NCBI GenBank assembly: GCA_013076295.1
Contig: RQOL01000465.1
Coordinates: 1-64,000, forward strand
Direction: 5' to 3'
Length of the DNA stretch: 64,000 nucleotides
Source: Sanderia malayensis
Taxonomy: Eukaryota > Cnidaria > Scyphozoa > Semaeostomeae > Pelagiidae
Each line of letters opens with the position of its first letter. Positions within the stretch are counted from its first letter, which is position 1. Positions 1 through 10,428 of the stretch are shown in pieces. The translations under genes and the position numbers were made by a program. Below the pieces are notes generated by a model. It ran no database searches. It saw only the letters and a program-made list of their open reading frames with translations, and had not been told where the DNA came from.

Positions 1-3000
1 CATTCGCTTCCCTAATGCCTCTTTCAACCCCACTTACAATGGGTTAGCTCGCTGCGCTCGTCTGTCTATCTATTATCAAGAAACATTGACTGATAGGGCG
101 CACTTCGTGCCCTGCATTCGCTTCGCTCATGCCTCTTTCAACCCCACGTACAATGGGTTAGCTCGCTGCGCTCGCCTGTCTATCTATTATAAAGAAACAT
201 TAACTGATAGGGCGCACTTCGTACGCTGCATTCGCTTCGCTCATGCTTCTTTCAACCCCACGTACAATGTGTTAGCTCGCTGCGCTCACCTGTCTATCTA
301 TTATGAAGAAACATCAACAGATAGGGCACACTTCGTGCACTGCAATTGCTTCGCTCATGCCTCTTTCAACCCCACGTACAATGGGTTAGCTCGCTGCGCT
401 CGCCTGTCTATCTATTATCAAGAAACATTAACTGGTAGGGGGCACTTCGTGCACTGCATTTGCTTCGCTCATGCCTCTTTCAACCCCACGTACAATGGGT
501 TAGCTCGCTGCGCTCGCCTGTCTATCTATTATAAAGAAACATTAACTGATAGGGCGCACTTCGTACGCTGCATTCGCTTCGCTCATGCCTCTTTCAACCC
601 CACGTACAATGGGTTAGCTCGCTGCACTTGCCTGTCTATCTATTATCAAGAAACATTGACTGATAGGGCACACTTCGTGCCCTGCATTCGCTTCGCTCAT
701 GCCTCTTTCAACCCCACGTACAATGGGTTAGCTCGCTGCACTCGCCTGTCTATCTATTATCAAGAAACATTAACTGGTAGGGCGCACTTCGTGCGCTGCA
801 TTCGCTTCGCTCATGCCTCTTTCAACCCCACGTACAATGCGTTAGCTCGCTGTGCTTGCCTGTCTATCTATTATCAAGAAACATTGACTGATAGGGTGCA
901 CTTCAGGTGCTGCATTCGCTTAAGATCATGCCCCTTTCAACCCCACTTACAATGGGTTAGCTCGCTGCGCTCGCTGTCTATCTATTATGAAGAAACAATG
1001 ATTGATAGGGCGCACTTAGTGCGCTGCATTCACTTCGCTCATGCCCCTTTCAACCCCACTTACAATGGGTTAGCTCCCTGCGCTCGCCTGTCTATCTATT
1101 ATCAAGAAACATTGACTGATATGGCGTACTTCATGCGCTGCATTCGCTTCACTCATGCTTCTTTCAACCCCACGTACAATGGGTTAGCTCGCTGCGCTCG
1201 CCTGTCTATCTATTATGAAGAAACAATGACTGATAGGGCGCACTTAGTGCGCTGCATTCGCTTTGCTAATGCCCCTTTCAACCTCACTTACAATGGGTTA
1301 GCTCCCTGCGCTCGCCTGTCTATCTATTATCAAGAAACATTGACTGATATGGCGCACTTCATGCGCTGCATTCGCTTCGCTCATGCCTCTCTCAACCCCA
1401 CATACAATGGGTTAGCTTGCTACGCTCGCCTGTCTATCTATTATCAAGAAACATTTACTGATATGGCGCACTTCATGCGCTGCATTGGCTTCGCTCATGC
1501 CTCTTTCAACCCTACATACAATGGGTTAGCACGCTACGCTCGCCTGTCTATCTATTATCAAGAAACATTGACTGATAGGGCGCACTTCGTGCGCTGCATT
1601 CGCTTCGCTAATGCCTCTTTCAGCCCCACGTACAATGGGTTAGCTCGCTGCGCTCGCCTGTCTATCTATTATCAAGAAACATGATAGGGCGCACTTCGTG
1701 TGCTGCATTCGCTTAGGCTCATGCCCCTTTCAACCCCACTTACAATGGGTTAGCTCGCTGCGCTCGCCTGTCTATCTATTATCAAGAAACATTGCCTGAT
1801 AGGGCGGACTTTGTACGCTGCATTCGCTTCACTCATGCTTCTTTCAACCCCACGTACAATGGGTTAGGTCGCTGCGATCGCCTGTCTATCTATTGTCAAG
1901 AAACATTGACTGATAGGGGCACTTCGTGGGCTGCATTCGCTTCCCTAATGCCTCTTTCAACCCCACTGGCAATGGGTTAGCTCGCTGCGCTCGTCTGTCT
2001 ATCTATTATCAAGAAACATTGACTGATAGGGCGCACTTCGTGCGCTGCATTCACTTCTCTGATGCCTCTTTCAACCCCACGTACAATGGGTTAGCTCGCT
2101 GCGCTTGCCTGTCTATCTATTATCAAGAAACATTAACTGATAGGGCGCACTTCGTTTGCTGAATGCGCTTCGCTCATGCCACTTTCAACCCCACGTACAA
2201 TGTATTAGCTCGCTGCACTGGCCTGTCTATCTATTATCAAGAAACATTGACTGATAGGGCACACTTCGTGCGCTGCATTCGCTTCGCTCTTGCCTCTTTC
2301 AACCCCACGTACAATGGATAGCTCGCTGCGCTCGCGTGTCTATCTATTATCAAGAATCATTAACTGAAAGGGCGCACTTTGTACGCTGCATTCGCTTCGC
2401 TCATTCTTCTTTCAACCCCATGTACAATGGGTTAGCTCGCTGCGCTCCCCTGTCTATCTATTATGAAGAAGCAATGACTGATAGGGCGCACTTAGTGCGC
2501 TGCATTCGCTTCGCTCATGCCCCTTTCAACCCCACCTACAATGGGTTAGCTCCCTGCGCTCGCCTCTCTATCTATTTTCAAGAAACATTGACTGATATGG
2601 CGTACTTCATGCGCTGCATTCGCTTCGCTCATGCCTCTTTCAACCCCACATACAATGGGTTAGCTCGCTACGCTCGCCTGTCTATCTATTATCAAGAAAC
2701 ATTGACTGATATTGTGCACTTCGTGCGCTGCATTAGCTTCGCTCATGCTTCTTTCAACCCCACGTACAATGGGTTAGCTCGCTGCGCTCGCCTGTCTATC
2801 TATTATCAAGAAACATGATAGGGCGCACTTCGTGTGCTGCATTCGCTTAGGCTCATGCCCCTTTCCACCCCACTTACAATGGGTTAGCTCGCTGCGCTCG
2901 CCTGTCTATCTATTATCAAGAAACATTGCCTGATGGGGCGGACTTCGTACGCTGCATTCGCTTCACTCATGCTTCTTTCAACCCCACGTACAATGGGTTA

Positions 3001-4068
3001 GGTCGCTGCGATCGCCTGTCTATCTATTGTCAAGAAACATTGACTGATAGGGGCACTTTGTGGGCTGCATTCGCTTCCCTAATGCCTCTTTCAACCCCAC
3101 TTGCAATGGGATAGCTCGCTGCGCTCGTCTGTCTATATATTATCAAGAAACATTGACTGATAGGGCGCACTTCGTGCGCTGCATTCACTTCTCTGATGCC
3201 TCTTTCAACCCCACGTACAATGGGTTAGCTCGCTGCGCTTGCCTGTCTATCTATTATCAAGAAACATTGACTGATAGGGCGCACTTCGTGTGCTGCATTC
3301 GCTTATGCTCATGCCCCTTTCAACCCCACTTACAATGGGTTAGCTCGCTGCGCTCACCTGTCTATCTATTATCAAGAAACATTGACTGAAAGGGCGCACT
3401 TGGTGCGCTGCATTCGCTTCGCTCATGCCACTTTCAACCCCACGTACAATGGGTTAGCTCGCTGCACTGGCCTGTCTATCTATTATCAAGAAACATTGAC
3501 TGATAGGGCACACTTCGTGCGCTGCTTTCGCTTCGCTCATGCCTCTTTCAACCCCACGTACAATGGGTAGCTCGCTGCGCTCGTGTGTCTATCTATTATC
3601 AAGAAACATTAACTGAAAGGGCGCACTTTGTACGCTGCATTCGCTTCGCTCATGCTTCTTTCAACCCCATGTACAATGGGTTAGCTCGCTGCGCTCCCCT
3701 GTCTATCTCTTATGAAGAAGCAATGACTGATAGGGCGCACTTAGTGTGCTGCATTCGCTTCGCTCATGCCCCTTTCAACCCCACTTACAATGGGTTAGCT
3801 CGCTACGCTCGCCTGTCTATCTATTATCAAAAAACATTGACTGATATGGTGCACTTCATGCGCTGCATTCGCTTCGCTCATGCGTCTTTCAACCCCACAT
3901 ACAATGGGTTAGCTCGCTACGCTCGCCTGTCTATCTATTATCAAGAAACATTGACTGATATGGCGCACTTCGTGCGCTGCATTAGCTTCGCTCATGCTTC
4001 TTTCAACCCCACGTACAATGGGTTAGCTCGCTGCGCTCGCCTGTCTATCTATTATGAAGAAACAATGA
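1..4068. repeat. 114-bp satellite array, about 35 monomers
   Basis: The whole stretch is a head-to-tail array of a 114-bp monomer counted directly from the sequence. Each monomer has two GC-rich self-complementary segments, GCTCGCTGCGCTCGC and GCGCACTTCGTGCGC, in a more AT-rich backbone. 114 is divisible by 3 and one frame lacks stops in most monomers, so open frames up to 532 codons arise (86-1684); they are a by-product of the period and not a gene. Diagnostic variants recur about 1,134 bp apart (1681 and 2815, 1934 and 3068), showing a higher-order unit of about ten monomers. The array starts before the window and ends abruptly at a GGATCC-containing junction. Confidence 0.95.
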
Positions 4069-4640
4069 AGGATCCCTGAGAAGAATCCCAACAAATGAAA
4101 TTGTGTAGGTACACCTTTTTACATTGTATTTCACATATCTAACATACACACTTTAACAAGGGCATTGCATCTTTTTACAAAATGTTAACAAACTTTAACA
4201 TATCAGTGTTATGTGTGTTAATTTACAGAACACAAAAAGAGGCCTTTGTAAAAATTGCTGGCCAGCAAAAAGGAAAGGCCCCCCAAAAAGAGGGTGGGTA
4301 GGTGGTCACCCAAAACCCTTCCCACAAACTGAAGGCAGAGCCGACCGAATTGGTACGTGGTGCCAAAATTGTAAAAATATCTTACTTTAATATGTAGATA
4401 CTGTACATAGTTAAACAGTAAAAATCTGCATGTAAGAACCTGCCATTTTTAAGAATCTACCACCGAATATTCCATTTTTCTATGTATTTTTTCATACTCG
4501 TGTTCACATGATATTGTCTTATAGTTCACCGATTTTTTTCCATTCTTCACTACCAAAATAGCCTACAAAATAAGATGGAGGATCTTATACGCAGGTTTTT
4601 ACTGTTTGTGGATAGTTTTTAAATAGTTTTTAGTTAAGTA
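4069..4640. other. Unassigned spacer
   Basis: AT-rich non-coding sequence after the satellite. It has a short C-rich/G-rich patch near 4280-4330 and no credible gene or repeat. Confidence 0.6.
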
Positions 4641-5174
4641 GTTATGTTGTTCGATAGTTTGTAGTTAAGCTATGTACTTTGATAGTTTGTAGTTCTGTTG
4701 TTTTGTAGCTTAGTGGCCTTGATCATGCCTGAATTATTCATACTACTAATAATTTACCTTTTTTCGGCCTAGCAATCAATCTCACAAATTTCTCATATTT
4801 ATGCATGGTCAATGCTTTTTCCTGTTTAAATAGCTCCAAATTAAGTTCATCGTAATATTCAGTTCCATTGATATATTATTGTTCTAATTTTAAAACCCAT
4901 ATTAATTAGACACTTACCACACAAAAAACCAAGTAGGGACATCCTTTCCTTTTCTGTTCAGCTATCAGCACCTGCAAGCAACAATAAAATTAAGTGAAAC
5001 CATTAACCAAACACACAGTTTCAATTATTCGGAATATTTTCCAGGTTACAGCAATGCCAACTCATTGCTTATAGCAGTATGAGTTAGCCCACCAAAACAC
5101 AGAAGGAGAGTAGATTGCCATTATTCCTATGCAACTGCTCCGAATTTGCCTTTTTGTCTTATTTCATGCATAAA
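4641..5174. repeat. Duplicated non-coding block, left half, copy 1
   Basis: This segment is nearly the same as 38496-39014, starting at TTATGTTGTTCGAT and running to TTTCATGCATAAAA. No coding capacity is evident. It ends at an A-run (5172-5177), where the large inverted repeat begins. It contains the empty version (TTA at 5159-5161) of the target that holds the Harbinger element in the other copy. Confidence 0.85.
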
Positions 5175-5935
5175 AAATGAAACAAAGGAAACATTGTAAC
5201 AATCTCTCACGCGCCAGAATTTTATTTGCGAAATTATTATTATTACACTGTAAAGAAAAAGAAGCCTCGGCCTCGGTAGATAGCGTTGACAACGAAGAGA
5301 GCCGATGAAATCGGAGGAATAAGATATATGGTAAAAATATAATTTGATCTTTCTCAATCTTTTCAATCAAACACCATTAAGCAAACTATAATGAGTTATG
5401 TTGTGTTTAGCTTTAATTGTTATCTATAGTAGGAGAGGGAGTGGGGGTCTTGGCTCACGCATGCGCAGTAGAATTTTTATTTTATTTTAGTGTTAAGATC
5501 ACGCATGCGCGAGAATCTTCGAGAATTGAAAAGAGCATGAACAGTAAAAAATAATCGAAAACGATAACGGGAAGGTTGTGGAAAGTTAGTTTGAAGTTGC
5601 AAAACATCGCCAAAGCTGATAAAAACCCATAAAAAGCTTAATAACTAAAAACGGTTTTGTTTATGAAAAAGATTTTTACAGCAATAAAAAAAATCTCTTG
5701 ATTATATTGAATGAATTATTTCATATTTTCCATGCACTTATAAGATGATAAGAATTTGTTAAATAAATCGCAAGAAAACACAAAAATATCGAGGAACTGG
5801 CAAATTCACGTTCTCGGCTCGAGATTGAATTCAAAGAACCAATCAGAAACTTTCGAATGCGACGTTCGAATGTACGCGTCAAATCTCTGTCATGAGAAAT
5901 GAGAAATCAGAAACTTCTAGAATCTGGAATGATCT
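5175..5935 (+). repeat. Left arm of a ~760-bp inverted repeat
   Basis: The sequence is the reverse complement of 31377-32141 with only a few mismatches seen by eye. Its inner part (from about 5428, starting AGTAGGAGAGGGAG) is the Polinton terminal inverted repeat. Its outer part (5175-5427) is an inverted copy of the DNA flanking the right end of the Polinton. The inner part holds two CGCATGCGC-containing sites (about 5459 and 5505) and a perfect three-unit heat-shock element at 5910-5922. Confidence 0.9.
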
Positions 5936-6093
5936 GAGTTCAAACTAAGTTGCGTTTTTTCTGCTTCAAATCTTTTTTATCCTTACAGCTTTATTTGGAA
6001 TTAATTCATAATATTAGTGATTATGATTAGTTTATTTAGTTTGAGAAAAAGAAGAACAATTTGAATGTACTAAATATTGAAAATGGCATTTAA

Positions 6094-6312
6094 ATGGTAT
6101 TTGAATGTCCGGTGTGTTGGACACTTTTACCTTTTTTAAGTATAAAACATCGCTGTCCAAGTAATAATGATGAAGGTTATGATGATGGTGATGAAGAAAA
6201 TTATGAAAATGATGAAGTGATTATGAAGATCTTCATACATGAATTGAGGGATGAAAGCATAAAAAAAAGATTTATTATAATAAATGATGAAGAGGATGAT
6301 GAACTAATTTAA
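6094..6312 (+). CDS. Small acidic protein with N-terminal Cys pair
   Basis: This is a 72-residue ORF with no function I recognise. The first 25 residues contain CPVC and a later HRC, which could bind a metal. The rest is strongly acidic (runs of D, E and N), including a DGDEENYENDE stretch and an EEDDE tail. The region is low-complexity at the DNA level (GATGAA repeats), so part of the openness may be compositional. As the first ORF inside the left terminal repeat it could be an accessory gene, but it may not be translated. Confidence 0.35.
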   Translation: MVFECPVCWTLLPFLSIKHRCPSNNDEGYDDGDEENYENDEVIMKIFIHELRDESIKKRFIIINDEEDDELI

Positions 6313-6479
6313 TAATAATGATAATAATGATAAAAATGATAATTGAGAAAAAATATTACTGTGTGTATTCTTATATGCTTCTACCTCTCAACTGCGCATG
6401 CATCACTTTATGGCTCGAACCTTCTTTGAATGATTACATAATCTTCATTCGAATTGGCATACCTTAATCAGGTGGGCTA

Positions 6480-6589
6480 GAACCGGCCCCTTAACTGCGC
6501 ATGCGCCACTCATGTCTTCATCGACGTTCGAAGGGATTTCGAGTAATCTATAAAAACGATAGATTTCATTTATTATCTCAGTAGCAAAG
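6480..6589 (+). promoter_or_regulatory. Putative promoter with TGCGCATGCGCC and TATA box
   Basis: TGCGCATGCGCC (about 6485) differs by one base from the palindromic consensus bound by NRF-1. A CTATAAAAAC TATA box lies about 40 bp before the ATG at 6590. A related GCGCATGC site is at about 6394. The role is inferred from motifs only. Confidence 0.45.
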
Positions 6590-7120
6590 ATGTTGTTAAC
6601 ATTAGCACACATTATAATTAATGACTTTAGGTCATTTCTACAAAGAACAAGAAAAGATTTGCTCTTAGTCTATTTGAAGGAACATTTTAGAGATGTAATG
6701 GGCATTAATACAAAGGTTCAAGTTCGACGCATATATCTTGGGAAAGTATACAACAATTTACACAAGTTTATGGGATTTGCTCGAATAAGCGTTAATTTTG
6801 GAAATCTACCACACGAAAAGGATGCTAAAGATGGGTTGCTGATTGAAGAATCTCCGGTGAATGAAGATGAATGGAAAGACAGGATCAATGATACCTTGAA
6901 AACACTTTTTAATGAAAGTTTTTCTAATGGAAATGGAAACTTTAGAAGGTTTGCTGTGATACTCCTTTGGATAGAGAAGCAAATTATCTATCATCACACA
7001 AAGAAACAATACAACATTAGTAGTTTATGGGTGGATTGTTTACTTTATAACATTAAATATGATTGTGTTCTTAGAGAATGGGGAGATGTTGAAATTACAC
7101 AAAATGATATCCTCGTGTAA
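6590..7120 (+). CDS. Hypothetical Polinton protein, 176 aa
   Basis: This is an intact 176-codon ORF with its own TATA box upstream. The protein looks all-helical, with an N-terminal amphipathic part, an acidic middle (about residues 77-100) and a helix reading NFRRFAVILLWIEK (about 122-135). That helix and a later tryptophan-containing helix loosely recall the BH1/BH2 layout of Bcl-2-type proteins, which some adintoviruses are reported to encode; the match is weak and I do not assign it. It lies upstream of the small basic virion-like genes and may be an early or accessory gene. Confidence 0.6.
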   Translation: MLLTLAHIIINDFRSFLQRTRKDLLLVYLKEHFRDVMGINTKVQVRRIYLGKVYNNLHKFMGFARISVNFGNLPHEKDAKDGLLIEESPVNEDEWKDRINDTLKTLFNESFSNGNGNFRRFAVILLWIEKQIIYHHTKKQYNISSLWVDCLLYNIKYDCVLREWGDVEITQNDILV

Positions 7121-7280
7121 ATGCGTGTTTTTATTTGTATGCATGGGTCTATATAAGGAATCTGCATCATTACAATAATGAAAATGGCACAATGTCGGAG
7201 AGCAATGCACGCATTCATTAAACAGCTTTTTCTTCTTAAATTTCTTATAAAAACAATGCATTTACCTCTCATAAATAAAG

Positions 7281-7559
7281 ATGGGTAAGCGCAAGAGACA
7301 GAGTAGAAAGAAACAGCGTACTAAGAGAATTAGGAGTAAAGGTCTTTTTAAAAACATACAAAATTGGATTGTGAAAACAGCTATTGCAGCAACACCACTA
7401 CCAGGTTTACAGCGAGAGCTGAAACCAACAATGTGGAAAAAGGGTTGGAAAAAACCAAAAGCCCTAGAGTTCATCCCTAGAGAATTTTGGAGAGCTGCTG
7501 GAGTGCCGAAAAAGCAACGCGACAAGTGGGTATATGCAGATGAAGAATTTAAGAAATAG
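7281..7559 (+). CDS. Lys/Arg-rich small protein, possible virion core protein
   Basis: The ORF encodes 92 residues, beginning MGKRKRQSRKKQRTKR. The N-terminal 25 residues are almost entirely basic, followed by a hydrophobic/proline segment (about 28-45) and a Trp-rich basic C-terminus. Such small basic proteins near virion genes in Polintons and adenoviruses usually bind the genome inside the particle. That role is inferred from composition and position. It starts at an ATG directly after an AATAAAG stretch. Confidence 0.55.
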   Translation: MGKRKRQSRKKQRTKRIRSKGLFKNIQNWIVKTAIAATPLPGLQRELKPTMWKKGWKKPKALEFIPREFWRAAGVPKKQRDKWVYADEEFKK

Positions 7560-7607
7560 ATTATAAAAGAAGGAGGAACGCTACAATTTAATAGCTATAA
7601 TATAATC

Positions 7608-8072
7608 ATGGCTAGTATAGCAGCAAGTGTTGTAGCATTAATGCTGATAGATGATATGTTGAAGGATGATGGTGGAGTTGAAGCGATTAAACTAATGACG
7701 GGTGAAGGAACGTACAAAAGGGATAGAATACGAAAACGTGAAAGGAGAGGAGAGAGGAAATCAACAAACATGGGTTCCGCAGTAGCACGTGTAGCAGCTA
7801 GGCAAGCTATTAAACAAGCTGTAAGATAGGGTGGAAGAGCGATAGCAAAACGAGTTAGTAAACAAGCTGTTAAGAAGATAGCATTGAGAGGTGCTAAGAA
7901 AGCTGCAAAAGGTGGAGCAATCGTTGCAGCTGGATATGGTTTACACACAGCAATGAGGAAAATGCAAGGCGGCCGAAAGCGGAGGATGCAAAGGAAGCTG
8001 GTTCGAAAGAAGCATATGAAAGGTAGACGAAGTGGGACTAGATCTATAAAAAAAGCAAGAGTAAGAACCTAA
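7608..8072 (+). pseudogene. Basic core/minor capsid-like gene with in-frame TAG
   Basis: The frame opens at ATG 7608 and meets TAG at 7827-7829, then stays open in the same frame to 8072 (about 153 codons in all). The first half has a short hydrophobic start and an Arg/Glu-rich middle. The second half is alanine/lysine-rich with a glycine/alanine hydrophobic patch and a very basic tail (GGRKRRMQRK region). The charge pattern continues smoothly across the TAG, so one gene broken by one nonsense change is the simplest reading. A virion DNA-binding or membrane-active role is inferred. Confidence 0.6.
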
Positions 8073-8177
8073 CATTTTAAATGAACAGAATTGAAAGACA
8101 TATATGAACAAATCTCAGACAAAAAGCTCATTTCCAATAAGAAGTTCGTGAAGATAGGAGCTCGAGAATAATTCATA

Positions 8178-8727
8178 ATGAATGGAGTATACAGAATTAA
8201 TGTTGATGAAGTAGAAAGAAAGATGTTACATTCTATTTTAAGGTCAGAAGATGAAGTTGACTGTATAAACATGGCAAATTTAGAGGATGCTTATGTATAT
8301 CTAAGAACGATAAGAAAGGTTGTGCTTGATAGAAATTACATTACTCGATTTACAATCGACACTGACATGGTAAAAGAAACACATGAATTTATTTTACCTG
8401 AATAACATGGTAAATTTGCAAATAGTGTAAGATGTGCACGCATGAGTGAAACAGAGATAATAGAATATGGTAAACCTGATCAGATAGAAATTTTATTAAA
8501 CCAATTAATAGAGGCAGCATTACTATAATCCAATAGAATATACAGCATTGTTATTATGGATTCATCCTTTTCCTGATGGAAATGGAAGGTTGGCGAGGTT
8601 GCTGTATTATTATTTAACTGGAGATTTAATAGAGTGGAATCAGGATAAATTTTTAAGTGATATGATTAAAGTTCAAGCAGAAATTGTAGAAGAATTTACC
8701 TCAAACACTTTCGAAAGAAAGTTCTAG
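8178..8727 (+). pseudogene. Fic-domain protein, broken by one stop and one frameshift
   Basis: The decisive feature is the Fic active-site motif HPFPDGNGRLAR, encoded at about 8562-8597, which fits the family signature HPFx(D/E)GNGR. Fic proteins transfer AMP or related groups to target proteins, with the motif histidine as catalytic residue. The start is ATG 8178. The frame is interrupted by TAA at 8403-8405 and by a one-step frame change near 8521, and ends at TAG 8725-8727, giving about 180 residues of recognisable domain. A GKF segment and a QIEILLNQL helix before the motif also suit the fold. It lies among virion genes, so it is probably an accessory gene acting on host proteins; that is inference. 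Confidence 0.75.
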
Positions 8728-9164
8728 AACATTCGAACTTCGAATGCTAACACCACCTTTCAATAATAACTAGAAACTTCGAAGAAGGTTCTAGAACATT
8801 CGAGCGATGATGTAATCGAGAAAGTTAGCAGGAGGTGGTGTGAAAAGAAAGCGTAAAAAGCGATTACGAAGTGGTGGAAAGAAAAAAACCAAAAAAACAT
8901 AGGCAGAAAAACTCTAACATCATATAGAAAGCTTCCAGAAGTTTCCAGGAGCAGAAGTTTCCAGAAGTTTCCAGAAGCTATCAGCCAATCAGATCACAGA
9001 GATTTTTCAGAAGTTTCCAGAAGCAGAAATCTCTGCAATCTGATTGGTTGATTTATATACATAAACAGACGTCTGAAGCTAAATCAAATCAGTCGTGCGG
9101 AGCTGTTGAAGAGTGCAGAGCTTAAAAAATCACTAAAGAATCGCTGAAGAATCACTGAAGAATC
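8717..9164 (+). promoter_or_regulatory. Promoter with heat-shock-element arrays, CCAAT and TATA boxes
   Basis: Perfectly spaced alternating GAA/TTC pentamers (nGAAnnTTCn) occur as four units at 8717-8734, four at 8784-8801, five at 8954-8976 and three at 9010-9022. Two ATTGG/CCAAT boxes (about 8986 and 9040) and a TTATATA TATA-like box (about 9053) follow before ATG 9165. About 130 bp of this module recurs in inverted form at 30150-30340 beside the polymerase gene. The layout fits a heat-shock-factor-responsive RNA polymerase II promoter; activity is inferred. Confidence 0.7.
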
Positions 9165-9800
9165 ATGGCAGGAATTTATGAAGTTAGAAATGAAGAGGGC
9201 CTAATCAAGACATCATTTGCTGTTCAAGCTGCCTCTAACAAATGGGTGTTGGTGGTGAAAGATATAATTAAAGGTGCACTAGCTGTAAAATCAATGGCTA
9301 TTTCTCATACCGCACTGGCTCGTCTCTTGGAAATAGTTGATAGCAACATAAATCTCGATGAGATAAATCATAAATTACAATTTCAAGGAGAAGATGTTAG
9401 AAGTCTGTTTGAGAAGAACGGCGTCATCACTGAAACGAAGCGATATGGGGGAACGTATACTCAATTTCTAACCCTATACACTGAAGTTTTGAGCAAAGAT
9501 GAAGCACATGAAGATAAGGTTGAAATCTATCTGCAGAAAAATGGTGATTTTCCCATAAAGTTATGTCTGGGAATACGAAGATGGAAGAATGAGAAACCAA
9601 CTAAAACTGGAATAAATCTAAAAGAAGAAATGTTGGAAGCATTGCATGGAAAGCTCGCTGACCTGAAAATGCTAGCACCGCCATCCCGCAAAAGGCCTCT
9701 ATCATTGATTTTACCATCATCTTCTGGAAGTGCCGAATCTGATGCGAAGAAAAAAAAGAAAGAAAATATCACAGCTCAAAAAAGAAGAACATATTGTTGA
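9165..9800 (+). CDS. Hypothetical Polinton protein, N-terminal part (211 aa)
   Basis: The ORF starts at an ATG right after the heat-shock-type promoter. The protein is soluble and mixed alpha/beta in character; its last 40 residues are Pro/Ser-rich and end in a run of lysines (residues about 193-200). No domain is recognised. It overlaps the next ORF by 71 bp in another frame, and the overlap includes an A-rich tract (about 9747-9763) where a base gain or loss, or ribosomal slippage, would join the two. The pair probably represents one gene of about 380 codons. Confidence 0.6.
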   Translation: MAGIYEVRNEEGLIKTSFAVQAASNKWVLVVKDIIKGALAVKSMAISHTALARLLEIVDSNINLDEINHKLQFQGEDVRSLFEKNGVITETKRYGGTYTQFLTLYTEVLSKDEAHEDKVEIYLQKNGDFPIKLCLGIRRWKNEKPTKTGINLKEEMLEALHGKLADLKMLAPPSRKRPLSLILPSSSGSAESDAKKKKKENITAQKRRTYC

Positions 9801-10296
9801 ACATGTTCATGATTCCTCAGTAGCAAAGATACTTAAAGCAGCATCAGGAAATGATGATGAAATGTTGCAAAAAGCATATACTGAACTCCAAGAAGAAGAA
9901 GATGCTGATGTACAAGTACAAGAAGCATATGCTAAAATTCTCTTGAAACGCATTTTCAAAAAAGCAAAAGAATACTGTGAAAAATGCTCAACTACAGAGA
10001 TTTACTCTACATCAATTGATGCTACTGACCACAAGCAAGATTGTATGATTCACAATGCTTTCAGATTTTTATCGTTTCACATCAGTTATGTCAACGCCAA
10101 TATGCTGGCTGAGGGGAAAGAATTGTTCAAAAAATCAATGTTTGATGAGTTGAAGAATGGACGTCTAACTCAAACAATCAAATCCAATGTTGGAAACCTG
10201 TATGATGAACTATCACATACAAACCTCTCTACATCCGTATATTTGCTACAGATATTGAACAGAATTATAAGCAATTTAGTCACACCATTAGTTTAA
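9730..10296 (+). CDS. Hypothetical Polinton protein, C-terminal part
   Basis: This continuation ORF is in a different frame from the previous one. After the Lys-rich junction it is helical and acidic (ELQEEEDADVQVQEAY), with CEKC at about residue 82, and ends without further motifs. The annotated ATG lies within the upstream gene, so an independent start is doubtful. I favour one frameshifted gene over two genes. No function recognised. Confidence 0.5.
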   Translation: MPNLMRRKKRKKISQLKKEEHIVEHVHDSSVAKILKAASGNDDEMLQKAYTELQEEEDADVQVQEAYAKILLKRIFKKAKEYCEKCSTTEIYSTSIDATDHKQDCMIHNAFRFLSFHISYVNANMLAEGKELFKKSMFDELKNGRLTQTIKSNVGNLYDELSHTNLSTSVYLLQILNRIISNLVTPLV

Positions 10297-10428
10297 GTTT
10301 TATGAACATTATTTATGTTAAAAATAGTTGTTAGTTATTTGTTCTAGAAATTGTTATAAATAGAAGTTAGTTATTGTTATAAGAAGTTAGTTATTGTTGT
10401 AAAGAGACGTTCTAAATTTTTTATAAAT

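Noticed and set aside
1..4068. CRISPR array
   Set aside because: Monomers are contiguous without unique spacers and the setting is eukaryotic.
86..4079. Long open frames in the satellite as a repeat protein gene
   Set aside because: The frames follow from a 114-bp period with few stops; they break at random, no start context or splice signals are seen, and DNA-level variation does not favour synonymous change.
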